From the NCBI RefSeq assembly GCF_008831285.2, contig NC_045143.1, positions 4,783,503 to 4,847,502 on the forward strand: DNA of 64,000 nt, in the 5' to 3' direction. This DNA comes from Nymphaea colorata. Taxonomy: Eukaryota > Streptophyta > Magnoliopsida > Nymphaeales > Nymphaeaceae. The notes under the pieces were generated by a model that ran no database searches, was not told the origin of the DNA, and saw only the letters and a list, made by a program, of their open reading frames with translations. The translations under genes and the position numbers were made by a program. Below, one piece after another: positions 25,301 through 37,756 of the stretch (positions are counted from its first letter, which is position 1; each line of letters opens with the position of its first letter).

Positions 25301-27146
25301 ACTTCTTCTCATTTAGACCCCTGCAGCTTTTCTTTGTCCTTATGACCCACGACCTGCAAATCTTGCTATGGCTCTTGGCATTGTATTCGCAAAAGCTGCA
25401 GTCCATCTAAATCTTCTGTTTCGTAGAACACATCGAGACATGAAATGCTTCATGGTTGACCTTATTCGACAGGCATGCTTATTCATTTCCCTGGTTCACA
25501 GATGCAGCTATGCTTTGGAAAATAATTTGCTGAAATGTTTATCCCTCGATTGCCATCAAACTTTGATTCCCAATTGGGAACAAATGCTTGGTATATCAGT
25601 CGTTTAAAAGCATATATAATGGTTAATTCAATTTCTCAAATATCCCTGCCCCATTTGAGTCATCAGGCTACTGGGACAACACAAATATAATTTGGTAACG
25701 GGCCTACACACCTGCTCCAGTTGGTGCAGGCTGGAGCATCGATGCACTAAAGTTTCTATTTGAAAGAAAATTGTTTTATACATTTGTAAGCATATGTATC
25801 AACCGACCATGGCATAACTGAATATATCTAGAGGGATGTGTGTCCGATAACAGCAACTACGCTCAAAAATGGGATGCAGAAGGCCCCAGATTTGTAAGGA
25901 CTTGAAAGAGGACCCTATGTAACATCATGTACGAGAGCTTTAGTGCACAAAAGTTTCTATGTGAAAGAAAATTTTGTTTTGAACATTTAACAAGCATATG
26001 CAGAAGGTTGCCTGAATACGTAGCACCGATTAACAGCAACGAGATTGGAACATGGAATGCAGAAGGACCCAGACTTTTGGGGACTTGAAGAGGGTCCTAT
26101 GTAAAATCAAGCACAATTAAACTGAATGCAAGGTACGTTTGATGCTGGTGCAGGTGCACAGACAAGTATATGTATGCCGGATTTTATTACCTGGGATACT
26201 GCCTGAGTTTGGGTCAGTTTGCTTTTGATTTGGGCAATCTGTTTGGTATACGTGGTTAAATTGCATATTTTCACCTTAGGTAATTTTTCACACTGCCACT
26301 CCACTTATCATGCTACACAACATTGGCAGCACAGTTGATTGCTGCATACCAGCACATGCACTTGCATAAGTCTGTACTGAATTGATTGAATACGGCCTCG
26401 CCGAGTCAGTGTATAATCTGTTTGACTGTAGCCAATTGGATGAAAACGAATGCATTTTTTTGTCATCTGGAGTCCAAGATGCGGCCATCATTTCTAGATT
26501 CTAACAGAACCATGTATCAGTTGCATGACTAACTGCCGGTATTGATGATAAATTATGTGCTTCAGTTTTCTAAGCATGCCACCAACTATCAAAAACATGA
26601 GAAGAACAATGGACAAGTTTTTCCCAAAGCAACCATGGCTAACGGTGGATTAGGCAAGCCTGCAATCTTTCCCTTCAGCCCTCAAAGCAGCATGAACGTA
26701 TTGAGTGGACAGCTCGCCCTAGCTTCTCCTGAGAAGCAGAAACAGATGCTTGGGGAACATCTTTTCCCTCATGTTCAGAGATTGCAGGTGCATATTCTTT
26801 TGATTTTGCTTTGTGTAGAACTGCCTTCTTATAGACCATGCCTTGTACTCATGGTTACATGCCAACCCAGAAATTAGTTCGAACTTTTTTCATTCATATT
26901 TTTCAAGGTAATTTATCGCTTAATTTTTTTTCCCTTTCTATTATGCAGCATGATATGGCTGGGAAAATAACAGGTATGCTTCTAGAGATGGAGAACCCAG
27001 ATTTGCTGTTGTTACTTGAGTCACCCGATGCACTAGCTGCAAAAGTGGAGGAAGCAATGCAGGTCTTGAAGCTGTCAAAGACGAAGTTGGATTCTAAGGA
27101 AGCGACAAACGGGAATCAACAGCCTGTTGAAGTTACTGCTAACTGA
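22374..27146 (+). CDS. PABP: Poly(A)-binding protein, four RRMs plus MLLE domain
   Basis: Ten exons: 22374-22596, 22732-22850, 23143-23336, 23830-24092, 24262-24368, 24459-24648, 24745-25037, 25159-25263, 26566-26787 and 26949-27146. All junctions are in phase, giving 1914 nt and 637 aa, the usual family length. RRM1 (~22-100, [11 protein letters not shown]), RRM2 (~111-188, NLFVKNLSDKI and SRGFGFVQF), RRM3 (~201-280, [11 protein letters not shown] and PRGFGFICY) and RRM4 (~305-382, [11 protein letters not shown] and SKGFGFVCF) are each complete. A Pro/Gln/Ser-containing linker leads to the MLLE domain (~550-630, with [10 protein letters not shown] and [16 protein letters not shown]). Family knowledge: cytoplasmic PABPs bind mRNA poly(A), contact eIF4G, and use MLLE to bind PAM2 peptides. 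The divergent linker and RRM4 tail mean I cannot say which plant PABP class this is. Intron 8 (25264-26565) is long, and a small extra exon there cannot be excluded. Confidence 0.9.
23481..23550. repeat. Short tandem duplication in PABP intron 3
   Basis: The block GCCTCCTAAGTTGGTTGC followed by YCACAGATCTC occurs twice, about 38 bases apart. Confidence 0.75.
25740..26108. repeat. ~190-bp tandem duplication in PABP intron 8
   Basis: The two units (about 25745-25930 and 25935-26108) share AAAGTTTCTAT, TGAAAGAAAATT, CATTT followed by AAGCATATG, AACAGCAAC, GATGCAGAAGG or AATGCAGAAGG, and GGACTTGAA followed by CCTATGTAA. There is an indel in the middle. No open frame runs through it. Confidence 0.6.
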
Positions 27147-28717
27147 CTTCTACCTGCCTATTTGACATTTGTTCCCATTCAAACAGAGAAATATTCAGCC
27201 TCTTCCTATTTTCTGATTTTCCTCCTCAGACTATTCCCATTCATGATTTGGTCATTCTCATGTAATTTTTGGCTGTGGTTTTAGGATGCCTAGATTGAAC
27301 TCTCTGCATGTAGTTGATGGTCATAATGATGCAGCTGTGTTCAAAATTTTGATTGTTATAACATGTCACAGTTTTTTTGCCAGAAATCTTTTCCTGTGAT
27401 CTAAATATTGCATGTTCAGGCTCTAGCCAAAGGTTGAATTTTCATATATGGTATGCAGAACTGTGCCAGAGCTAAAACAGTTCATCATAATTGTTATATC
27501 TCATGTTAATCCCAATATCATATGAGATATGTCACATGTTTGTCTAGAGAATTGGGAGGTCATTGAGACTTCTGTAGGACTTGAAGAAGACAAACCAATT
27601 CGGTAAAATGAAGAAGCAGATTTTCATAATACAGCAAGTGTGAACATAAAAGAAACAATGATGGAAAACTCGGAAGTCGGATCGTTGGTTTCTGCCCAGC
27701 AAGCTCGTTTGGTTTTCCCCCCAAAATCATTGGTTAAAGCTTCCTATAACAACATAAGCGCCCTTGAAAATGAAGCGATAAATGAGTTCATGCTATGGTA
27801 TATATACCTCAAACACCTTTCAACTAAGCATATTTTAAGTGCCTGACAATTGTAAGCCTGTATTCATGGTTAAAGAAACAAAGCCATTGAGTTGTGTTAA
27901 AAAAAGAAATTCTTTTTTTCCAGATCTTCTGAAAGTTTGATAACACCTAGTCGGAAGCACACACGTATGTAACTAGGGTTCCAAACTGTCAAATCTTTGG
28001 CAGCTAAATGACTAAAGGTTGGGTAAAATAGAAAACGACAACCCTCAGGACAGATCAACCCTACATATAACACGTGAGATGTGCAGATATCACCTACCCA
28101 AGGAACTCTAATCTTTATTTTGTAGAACATCTAAATAGACTCAAGAATCTTGTTTTTCCAATGCAGTGAAGAACTCGAGATCCACTCAATAGTAGGCGGG
28201 ATTGCACTGAGACTGGCAAATATGGAACATGAGAAACAAGTTAATCAAGAAGAAAGTTGTGTAAATGACACGTACCTTGTCCTCCCATGCTGTAGGGTAA
28301 ATAACAGGGGATTACGAGATCTCGCTTTGGGGAACTAACCATCACGGCCTGGCACTTCAACTCGAGAATTTTACTCCGTGGCGGGAGAAGTTCTTCCCAG
28401 CAGACCGTCCGCCCACCAAGTTGCTGTCACCATCAAAAAGTCCACAGAGTTCCCCAACCAAGAGGGGAGCTGTTGACTCGGAATCCAATCAAAAACTGCT
28501 GACCAAAGCCTTGAACTGCCGCTCGACAGTCTCTCATCATGCTCTGTGTATGTTGCTCAATCGCGTGGACACAGAACTACTAAACTCAAATTACCAATCT
28601 CGAACCAATGGCACAACTATCTTCCTCACATATATGGGTGATAATTCTACTCCTCAAAGGAAACCTTTTCACCCTCGACTCTGAAGCTGCTTTGTAGTGT
28701 TTCGAGATAACCATCTT

Positions 28718-28822
28718 CTTTGTCTTTCAAAAGCATTTTGAAGATCAGCACAAACTTCTCTAGGAAGTTTCTTTGTCTTTTAAAAGCATTTTGAAGATCA
28801 GCACAAACTTCTCTGGGAAGCA
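28718..28822. repeat. ~51-bp tandem duplication
   Basis: TTTGTCTTTYAAAAGCATT continuing to CACAAACTTCTCTRGGAAG occurs twice in direct succession, with two substitutions. Confidence 0.85.
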
Positions 28823-28927
28823 CTAGTGAAGCCAGGATTTTTCATCTATATGCTTGTTGACACAAATTTGGTCTCAAGATTGTGTTATGTGATGTTAACA
28901 CTTTATAATGGGATTTTTGATTGGGTG

Positions 28928-29105
28928 CAGGGGCAGAGCCAAGATTTTGTTTCGAGACGGGCCAAATAGTTCAACCTTTTTTTATCTTGGTAAGACCAAA
29001 TTGAACCCAAATAAAAAAAAATACATTGCACAAGTAACAATTTTTTATTTTTCTAATGTAATTTTTTTTTTTTAAGTTAGTTAGAGTGAGAAGTGGCCCA
29101 TCCCG
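28928..29105 (+). mobile_element. MITE-like element with CAGGGGCRGAGCC terminus, copy 1
   Basis: It starts CAGGGGCAGAGCCAAG, a terminus common in short non-autonomous plant elements. The interior (GGGCCAAATAGTTCAA, AATTGAACCCAAATA, AAATACATTGCAC, TTTTTAT-rich) matches the element at 47950. The right terminal repeat is eroded. Confidence 0.45.
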
Positions 29106-29854
29106 GACCAACAAATAGCTCTGCTATTGCCGAGAAGGAGCCTGAAAGAAGCTTTAAAAGAATGGCTCAAGTCCAATTCTTGGGTGCTTCAAGGGGTACA
29201 GCTATCTGGTTTGGTCAGGTTAGTGTTTCAGGAATGAAAGCACTGTGGGTTATGATTCCCATGAACAATATGCTTATATATCAAATAAAGTCATGAAAGT
29301 GACAACAAAACATTTCATTTTTGTGGGTTAAAAGGCCAATATACTGCCTTGAATTGAAGGAGTATATTCAAAATTAAGAAGAAAAATTATAACATAATAT
29401 GAGGCAATCAGCTCCTTGGCTTACTCACGATCACTTTGAGAAGAACTTGTATAAAAAAGTCTAATGCTATATTTGACTAAACAGCAGCTTTTTCTTCTTC
29501 AAAGAAAAGCCCTTCTGCTCTTATATATGCAACCACTTGTCTTCCAAGGGAAAGTACAAATAAGGCAGCAAGAGGAGGAGGTTGGGAGACTTTGTCGTTG
29601 CCCCTATGCTTTCTTTTTTTTAAAATGCGTGAATCGGATTAATATTCCTCTTTGTATTTAAGAAATAAATACGCGTTTTTGTCCCTTTCGGGCTTCACCT
29701 TCTATAGGCTTAAAAATTGGAAGATTTGGTTTCTCATTTATAAGATCTAACGAAAAAAATCTCAACGCAATTAGTCATGAGGGGATATATGTCAAATTCA
29801 AGAAGACGTTGGGTGACGTAAAATCCATGTAGGATATGTCGCACTCAAGAGAGA

Positions 29855-29856
<2 letters not shown>

Positions 29857-29893
<37 letters not shown>
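29857..29893. repeat. (AT)n microsatellite
   Basis: About 18 TA units. Confidence 0.95.
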
Positions 29894-29895
<2 letters not shown>

Positions 29896-31309
29896 AAAAA
29901 GAGAAAGAGAAACTAAATCTGTCAAGGATTTGTTATCTTTAAATGCCTTTAAAAACCATTATAAATGACAAAAATTATCTAATCAGTAGCATTTGATCAA
30001 TCATAATAGACAGTTAAGAGAAAAATAAAACGAAAAATGCTTTTTCCAAGTTTCAACTGGCTTCAGATGCACTAAAACTTGGTTATCACAGAGATAAAAA
30101 CATTCAAATGTTGCCCAATTTCGAATATGTGGACTATTTAGTTGGAAGAATTTAAATGGTAGGACGACTCTACCTCACCATTAAATTCCAATAAAATTCA
30201 ATTTTTTTTACTTAATGAGATTCAGATGCCTGACGATCACCATTAAATTCGATGAGCAAATCGTTCGTTTTTTGTATTTTTATTAATCAAATGTAACTAC
30301 TTAAGCTCGGATTTAAATGTAATACAAATTATATCCAAACCATTTACACCTTTCTCGGTCCTCTCCACAAGATGTGTTATAAACCTCAGTAGAAGTTTGT
30401 GGATAAGCAGGTCAGAAAAATCTCAACGAGCCATTTTTAGATATTTTTTGGTAAAACTGTTTCTCTTGAATGAATCTTGGGAAAATCTTGACAATTTTTA
30501 ACAAATTTCAAAATCATAAAAAAACTTAAAATTTAAAAAATTATTAAAGTCTCCTTAAAAATCGTGATAAAATAGCGAGATTTTAATTTTTGTTGAGATT
30601 TTTAAAAGTCACGATTTTTTCCCCTTTTCATTCTATTTGATTTTCTCATAAATATCGTGAGATTTTTAAAAATGTCGTGATATATGTGGCAAGAAATTAT
30701 TTTTCAAGTAATTGAAAAAAAAAAAGAATTGAAAGCAAATGGGTATTGTTGGTTTTATATATCTTCACTCAAAGAGGGTGGTGCTTGGATTAATTTTAGG
30801 GAAATAGGGACGCCATGTCGAACGAAACGCCCCCAAAAAGATCATGATACTCTCTCATGCCTTTTTCTAATATTCATATAAAAAATGTTGTTATAAGAAC
30901 AAGTTGGACCAGAGGAAGAACTCAGCCACAACCTGTTTGGACCGAACATGTAATTTTCTTTTTATGAAAGAAAACGTACTAAATACAATGTGGTAGACTC
31001 TAGCTTGTGTTGATATAAGCATCAGATTCTCAGTTCAATCATGTGGTTGCCTGTAAGTAATATGGCTATGCTGTTGGTGTTTGATATCAGGACAGATCAA
31101 AGTGGTCAAAAGGAAAATGAAATTTGTTGTTACGTTCATCCTTCATACATTGAACTAACAACTAGAACATACCAAATAAGTTTTCGCTTTCAATGTCTCA
31201 TTTGTGAAAAGGAGTGTAGGAATTTGCGGGGCTTTAAGCAGACTGCTTGAAGGTAGATCTGTATAAAGTCAAACAGGAGAAGGAAAGAAAGAAGAGCCTG
31301 GCTTTTTCT

Positions 31310-31315
31310 TTTATT
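31310..31315 (-). terminator. Candidate polyadenylation signal of the CHUP1-like gene
   Basis: AATAAA on the minus strand ~90 nt past the stop codon of the CHUP1-like gene. It is a single hexamer with no transcript evidence. Confidence 0.35.
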
Positions 31316-31403
31316 GAAGAAGAGAATCCAACTTTGCTAATCAATTACATGTACTAGAAGATCAACCAGATTTAGACAATTATGATCACATTAACTATAC
31401 ATA

Positions 31404-33820
31404 TTAGAAAGAGCCGAAACCTGGCTTTCTCTGTGCCTTTGAAAACCTACGTGAGTTTTTGAGAACCTCTGCAAACTTCAATAGTTCTAACTTTTCTGAG
31501 CCAGCTTCACCCTCATGAAGTTGACTACTTTCTTCTTGTAGAGATCGCAGGGATCCCATGTCACTGTCTAACATGTAATCAGTAGCATGGTAGTCGTCCA
31601 GAACATCACAGCTCCATTCTGTGGTAATGAAATTCTCCTGCTGAGCAGCCTTATGATCCTTGGTACCTCTTGTTCTTAGATGTCTTGTTCTTGAAATATC
31701 TGATAGAGATCTTGACACACTCCGTGAATCCATCGATTGACTCAGTTGCCTACTCTTCTTAGTGATTCTGTCCGTCGTCAAACTGTCAACCCGGCAGGAT
31801 TTCGAGCGGGCCTCTGAAAAATTAGCCACAGAGCTGAGTTGAGCAGTTGCAGACGGCGAGAAGCTTTCCTGCGAGTGTGTGCTCGTAAGATCATCAAGAA
31901 GACTTTTTGAGACACGCAGCCTCTCAGACTTACTGAAAGTGCCAGAGTTTCTGTATACTGAAGTTTTTCTTTCTGGGCTGTGTTTGCCCAGTACCAACCT
32001 CTTTAGCTTGTTGAAGAGTTTTCTTTTGCTTGAACTGCTATATGTAGCAGATTGGACTTCAAGAGATGAAGCATCAAATTCATCTGTATCAGTAAGAGTC
32101 GATGCTTGCGATGATGAACAAAATTCCAAGTCAAAGTCAGGCGGACAATTTGGAACACCACCGGATCCAGCATACTCAAGTATGAGCTTCTTTGCTTTCT
32201 CTTCCGATTTGGGGCTCAAGCTCCTGCTAAGATCCCGAGCAACAGTCTTCCCCGGTGATGTCTGAAAGTTTCTCAGTTCATACCTCAGGCATGCATTTAT
32301 CCATCTTAGATAAACCAACTCCTCAACATCAGCATATCGATTTGTTTTAAGCCTCTCCAACTCCTCCATCAGGTTCTCGTTTGATTCCTTCAATGTGTCG
32401 ACATCTTCCAAAGCCTTGCCCACTACCTCGGCCTGCAAAAAAAACAGAGAATGTTAACAAAAGATTAGAGAAATATGAGATCTAGAGATGACAGATTTGG
32501 AAGCAAAGTGGCAACCTCATGAACTTTCGAATTTGAAGCAGAAGCTGCCCTTCCTCTAGAATCAAGTTTCGTTGCTAGTTCCAAGTTTTCCTGCCGTAGT
32601 TTCTCATTCATCTCTCTCAAAATTGCAGTTTCATTCCCCAAATCTTGCAAATTCTGCAGTTTCGTCTGAATCTCTTCATCTCTTTTGCAGGATTCTTTTT
32701 CCAGGGCTTGTAATGTTGAAACCCGTTCTTGAACAGCAACTAGTTGTGCCTTCGCTGACTCGTTTTCAGCCTTCATCTGCTTTCTCAGCAACCTGATCTT
32801 TGCTCTAGCAGTTTCCAGTTCTTCTACTGTTCTCGAGTAATTTTGGGCCTGTTCACGGAGCCTCTGATTTTCCGCTTGCAGAGAATCCATCTTCAACTTA
32901 AGAAGCTTCAACTCCATTGACTGAGCTTTAAGGTGGTTCTCAAGTTCCCTGACCGCTTTTTCCTGCTCTTTCAGTCCGTAGTACTCCAGCAGCTGCATCT
33001 CCAAACTCTTCACCCTCTCTTGAAGAACAAAAGTCTGATTCCTTAGCCCCTTGATCTCAGACTCCATTGCGGTCGCATCATCTCCTGTTTCCTTAACATC
33101 GGAGACCACCTCAGTGCTTCCCTCTTTGAGATATGGAATTCCGGAACCTTCGAACTCTTGCAATACCAACTCATTAAATTCAGGCAACAAAAAGTCATCT
33201 TCGTTGATATCGCTGCCTTTCGGAGAAGGCTCCAACACAGGATCAACTTTCTGCATGGTCCCAACCTAACGAGAAAGCACAGAAATGAATCAGATTCATG
33301 ACCAACTTAATGAAATTTATCATAAAGATATGAACAATTTTGATGCCATTAATTCTAAGCAACTAACAGGTACCAAATTAATTATCAGATAGACAACTAA
33401 TGAGTAAACAGATAATCCAAAAACTGAAACTATGCCCAACAGCAAACACATAGTAACATTTCCAGTGACTTCGTAGATCAAGGCATCAGGAAAGATGATT
33501 AAAGAAAGCATACAGGTTCCAAAACCATGGCCTCTGTCTCTGATGGTTTACAATCTCCGCTGGATCCCTCACTACTGTATTTACCTAAATTAGAGGCATG
33601 AACAGTTTGAAACAGGCTCAGCACGGCAGAAGAATCTGAAAAACAATGAGACAATATGAATCATAGGCAAAGCAAACGAACCTGAGGACTGAGGGGGACG
33701 CCAAGGACGGATCCTGAATCTGAAATGGGTGTACAGAAAACCCGCAACCGACACAGCTAAGGCGACACCCAACTTGAACAGAAGAGGCTTGACCTCATTC
33801 GTTTTCTTTAAAACCCCCAT
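31404..33820 (-). CDS. CHUP1/AR791-like coiled-coil protein with N-terminal membrane anchor
   Basis: Four exons on the minus strand: 33820-33682, 33584-33514, 33265-32516 and 32432-31404, all in phase, giving 1989 nt and 662 aa. The N-terminus (MGVLKKTNEVKPLLFKLGVA) runs into a membrane segment at ~14-30, followed by a basic stretch. Residues ~120-345 are heptad-rich coiled coil, including EIKGLRNQTFVLQERVKSLE. The family hallmark EELVYLRWINACLRYELRN sits at ~357-375. The tail is Ser/Arg-rich and ends KPGFGSF. CHUP1 anchors chloroplasts to actin from the outer envelope. This protein has the CHUP1 core but not the proline-rich segment or conserved C-terminal domain of true CHUP1, so it fits the shorter AR791-type subgroup better. 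Actin or microtubule binding is inferred, not seen. Confidence 0.82.
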
Positions 33821-34420
33821 CCAACTCTTATTCTGGCTCGCTACCTAACCCCACCAATCCCATCATCTTCGCTGCCAGTGATTACAAAGAAGCAAATCAC
33901 CAGTAATCAAGTCACCCAACAAGCAAGAACTCGGCGAAATAAATACTGTTGCATCAACCATCGCTGAGCAGGGAGCAGAAATTAAAACTGGCGTCTCAAC
34001 AAACCAGTATTCGAAAAGGACAGATCATTGTGCACCTCAAAATCTGCAGAACCAATTAATGCAGCTGACACATGGAAGAAACCCTCACTAAGTTGGGCAT
34101 CTGGACAATTCTTCATGGCGAGACGGCCTTCAAACAGAGCAGAACCATAACAGAGAGAGAGAGAGAGTCAATGAGACAGTGCAAGTGATGATGTAAGTGA
34201 TGATGGAATCTCTGTTTCAGAGAAGCTGACGAAGTTGGTAGGAAGAAATTGGACGGTTCGCACTGGGAAAAGAGAAAATTAGAGTACCGTGTGTTTCCAA
34301 AACAGAGATTTTGGTCGTTGGCCTTGTCTTCACGGAGGAAATAGTAGTGGGGACAATTCTAGGAGTTGGGATTAGTTACGTGCGCCATTAACAAGAGTGA
34401 TGCTTCAGTGAGGCGTGTCC
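33821..34420. other. 5' region of the CHUP1-like gene
   Basis: Probable 5' UTR and promoter for the minus-strand gene. It includes a short (GA)n stretch at about 34152-34168. No coding signal. Confidence 0.4.
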
Positions 34421-34899
34421 TGTTTGCATCGGTTCCTCTGGTTGTGGCCCGCCGCCGTGCACGATGTACAGGCCTTGCCTAGGAAGACTTACGGTCACGT
34501 CCCCATCGCAGTCACGTTGCCTTTCTCATTTATGATGACGATCCGCGTGAGGAGGTTTCAAAGATGTCACCTAACGGTCTGTTGGGGAAGAGAGATCAGG
34601 TTCCATGTACGTTTCTGCAATCTCTTCAGACCTTCTTCTTTGCAAAACTTCAGTCTTAGAATTTGAACTTCGTGTCCGAAACGTAGAAATGCATTTCTGG
34701 TAAGTTTATTTAGATGAACAGATGAGATCAACCTACCAAATATCTGAAACTTTAATTTATCAAGCTCTCAATTCTTATTAAATCTTATTTGCACTTAAAA
34801 CATAATCTGATTCAAGAATCGTTGCATTTACCGATTTTCCTCTTTCAAGGTGGCAAGATCCAAGCAATGAATTGCATATCAACCATGAAAGCTGTAGGA
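34421..34899. other. Intergenic, nothing recognised
   Basis: There is one short plus-strand frame (34415-34666) without a recognisable domain, and no repeats of note. Confidence 0.4.
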
Positions 34900-35306
34900 G
34901 TAGTGCTGCACACACGCTGAGTCTAACTCAAATTGAGCCAGCTCAAGCTCCACTCGACTCAGACAACTCGAGCTTGAACTCGGCTTGAAGTTGAGTCGAG
35001 CTCCATAGAAAACGCTTGAGTAACACTGGACGACACAACATGAGCTCGATTCATTCAACTTGTTCAACTCATTTCTATTAAGCATATCTCACATTTTTAA
35101 CTCATTTAACTGGTTAAATCATTCAAATTACTTAGTTGCTATTGGTTTATCAATCTGAGTCACACTTAAACGAGTCGAGTTCATACAACTTGAATTTGAC
35201 TCCTTTAACATTTCTAACATACATTTGAACTCGACTTCAACACTCGAGTCGAGTTTTGATGAGTGAGTTCGGGTCGAGTTCGAGCCGAGCTCTTGTGCAG
35301 CCCTCT
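34900..35306. mobile_element. MITE-like element rich in CTCGAG/GAGTCGAG motifs
   Basis: The ends are inverted: AGTGCTGCACACACGCTGA on the left, and the complement of GAGCTCTTGTGCAGCC on the right. The interior is built from GAGTCGAG, CTCGAGC and TTCAACT blocks. Related short pieces lie at about 35965-36075 and 49645-49715. No clear target duplication. Confidence 0.45.
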
Positions 35307-35599
35307 AAAAAGTTCCAAGTGGCAAAATTCATACCACGAATTAGAGGTGTAGGTGTCCCGTCACATTAATTTTCCCAACGCCATTTACTTGTCCACCAAG
35401 AAAGTTTTCAGACATTATTAAGTTTCCATCTTTAGAGGCTACAAGCTAGCAGGCATAGCCAAGGTGCACGTAACTATTATCAAAGGTGAATAGCAGTGTA
35501 AATACTCATGCCAGCAAATTTTCGTTTGTATGAGGCTTTCTAAAACAACCCGTACATTTTGTTCCCTTTAAAGTGATACTTCCTTAATGGTTAAGGAGT

Positions 35600-35930
35600 A
35601 AGTTTGGGCATCCGGCCGAGGCAGCCCGACATCTAAAACTTTGGTTTGGGTCCGGCCGAACTCAAAAAACCGGGCCTAGCCGGATTGCATTCAAAACTAT
35701 TTTAACATAAAATAATACATAAAAATAATTAATAGTAATAATATATAATAATAATAATAATAATAATAAATTAAAAAATCATTATCTGACCCGATCCAGG
35801 TTTATTGGGCCCACCAAGGCCGACCCGATAACAAGTTGGGGTGACCCGAATCACATTTTTCCAGGCTTAAGCCTAAGTCGGGCCAAGTACCGGGTACCCA
35901 GCGGTGGTCCGGCCTGATGCCAAGGCTTAT
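35600..35930. mobile_element. hAT-like MITE with 8-bp target-site duplication
   Basis: Left end AAGTTTGGGCATCCGGCCGA; the right end read in reverse is AAGCCTTGGCATCAGGCCGGA. The flanks TAAGGAGT (35592-35599) and TAAAGAGT (35931-35938) look like an 8-bp target duplication with one change, which fits the hAT superfamily. The interior is an AT-rich core with an (ATA)n run between GGGCC-type arms. No open frame. Confidence 0.6.
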
Positions 35931-37499
35931 TAAAGAGTTGTTTCTTTTCTTGAGGCCTAAGGAGAACGTAGAGTTAGTCACGTCAACTCTAACTCAACTC
36001 GATTTTACTTGTGAAGCTTGACTCGAGTTCGAGTTACACGAGTTCAACTTGTTTAAACTCGACTCAAACTGGTGCCTTTCCTGTTTCTTAATCTTCAATG
36101 GTAATTTTTAATGAATTTTAGTACCTTTCATTTTCACTTTAAAAAAATGTATGAATCATAGACTTTTGTTATGTATTTGGTTGTCTTGAGATAACTTTTG
36201 CATGAAGTAAAAATCATCCAATTAATATGAAGTTACCTAGAAAAGGATGGGCAAAGTGAATGAACTAGAAAAAAGTGACTTCAGGTTCCACTTTTCTCTT
36301 TTTCCCCGTGTTCTTGATAACTCGTGTTGGCAGTGCGCATTCATGCATCAAACAACATGCTGAAAGTTAACCTGGTGCTACTTGCCGTGTCAAACTCGAC
36401 CTGTTTTTTTTTTTTTAACTTGGAGGTAATTTTTTGTTTTTACCATGTGCAACTATCTATCAAACACAACCACAAATGGCAGTAAATGAGGATGTACTTG
36501 AAGACTTCAAGTTTGAAAAAAATCCAGAATTTAACACTGGATCTTCGCAAGAACTGGCAAAGATTTTTCTATATAAATGAGAGAATTTAACAGCTCTGTG
36601 CGAAGTAGGAAGTAAATTAAGATCGAACCACAAAATCTTCCAACCGGTTATGCAAGATAATTAAAAGAAATAATTTTTTTTTTTAATTTCACCTTATCTT
36701 TGAGGAGTAATTGTCCTTCATTAAGCACCTCATAAATTTTGGTCCAAAAAGTACGTTTCATTAAAAGGTTGTTTGGCATAAAAGAACAGTGTGAGTGTTT
36801 TATGAAGCTATTCTAAATACTGAACTTTTAACACGTCATGTATGAATCTGCTTTAATATTTGAAGTAGATTCATGAAACAATCACAGAGTGTTTTTCATG
36901 CCAAACAGCTTCTCAGGAGACTGATTCTCCACTTTCATATGTTCATCTAAGATGAAGTAGGGAAAATTTCGAATCAAAGAACAATTATTTTCACTCAAAG
37001 CAGCAACAATTTATCCAAAGAAAACTTGTATTTGACAAAAATTGCCTGCAGCTAAACAAGTAGAAACATGTCTGCGGTCAAGATGGTAGGTCTCTGCGTA
37101 GCCTTTGCTCATTCATGTCTCTTAACTTAAGAAGCTGCCTCAGCTGTGACCGTGACTCAGTCATGAAGATGCAGTTAAATATTGCTTTCTTTGGATCTCA
37201 ATTATCAGCATACATAATTTCAATGCAAAGCTGCTGGAAGGTGGGCACCCCACTTTATTAGTGCAAAAGAATAATATGTACATAAAAAGGGAGAGAAAGT
37301 AAAGAATCAAACCAAGACCAGATCAATACACATAGTTCATTTTGTAACAAATGGATAGTAAATGAATTTCAAAATAAGGAAAGCAAATTGTGCCCTTTTT
37401 AAATTGCGTCTACCATATTTACCGCATTTTATACCAGAAAAATAGATTGTGAATTTCAAAGGCGGTTGGAAGTAAAAGAATTGCTTACTGTCATAGAGA

Positions 37500-37640
37500 T
37501 TCGTGTTGCATAATGGGTCAGACCATGACCATGAGCACTAACGTTGAAGGTTCGAAACACAGTGCCCACCCTCTACATAAGCAAAAGTAGGTCCTTATCT
37601 TGAGGATGAAGGAAAGGGGTCACATGGTTGATCAATTATA
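37500..37640 (+). mobile_element. Candidate tRNA-derived SINE
   Basis: TTGCATAATGGG (about 37506) resembles a Pol III A box and GGTTCGAAACAC (about 37549) a B box, at tRNA-like spacing (~40 bases). The sequence cannot fold as a whole tRNA. The 3' end and target duplication were not identified. Confidence 0.3.
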
Positions 37641-37731
37641 TATCTCTCTCTCTCAACTCAACTATACTTTCATATGTAAAGTTGAAACGAAGGAAATAAA
37701 ATGCATAATATATCTAAGTCAACACCAAAGA

Positions 37732-37756
37732 CATATATATATATATATATATATAT
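37732..37756. repeat. (AT)n microsatellite
   Basis: About 12 AT units. Confidence 0.9.

Larger units (their letters stand above)
27147..31403. other. Intergenic region between PABP and CHUP1-like gene
   Basis: The first ~300 bases are the probable PABP 3' UTR. Beyond it are short open frames (28150-28338, 28421-28684, 29093-29296) that I do not recognise, a MITE-like repeat at 28928, an (AT)n tract and AT-rich filler. I see no supported gene. The right end holds the 3' UTR of the CHUP1-like gene. Confidence 0.4.

Noticed and set aside
28150-28684. Two successive plus-strand frames after the PABP
   Set aside because: There is no recognisable domain, the frames are not joined by convincing splice sites, and they are followed by tandem repeats. 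They may be debris of a gene but cannot be supported.
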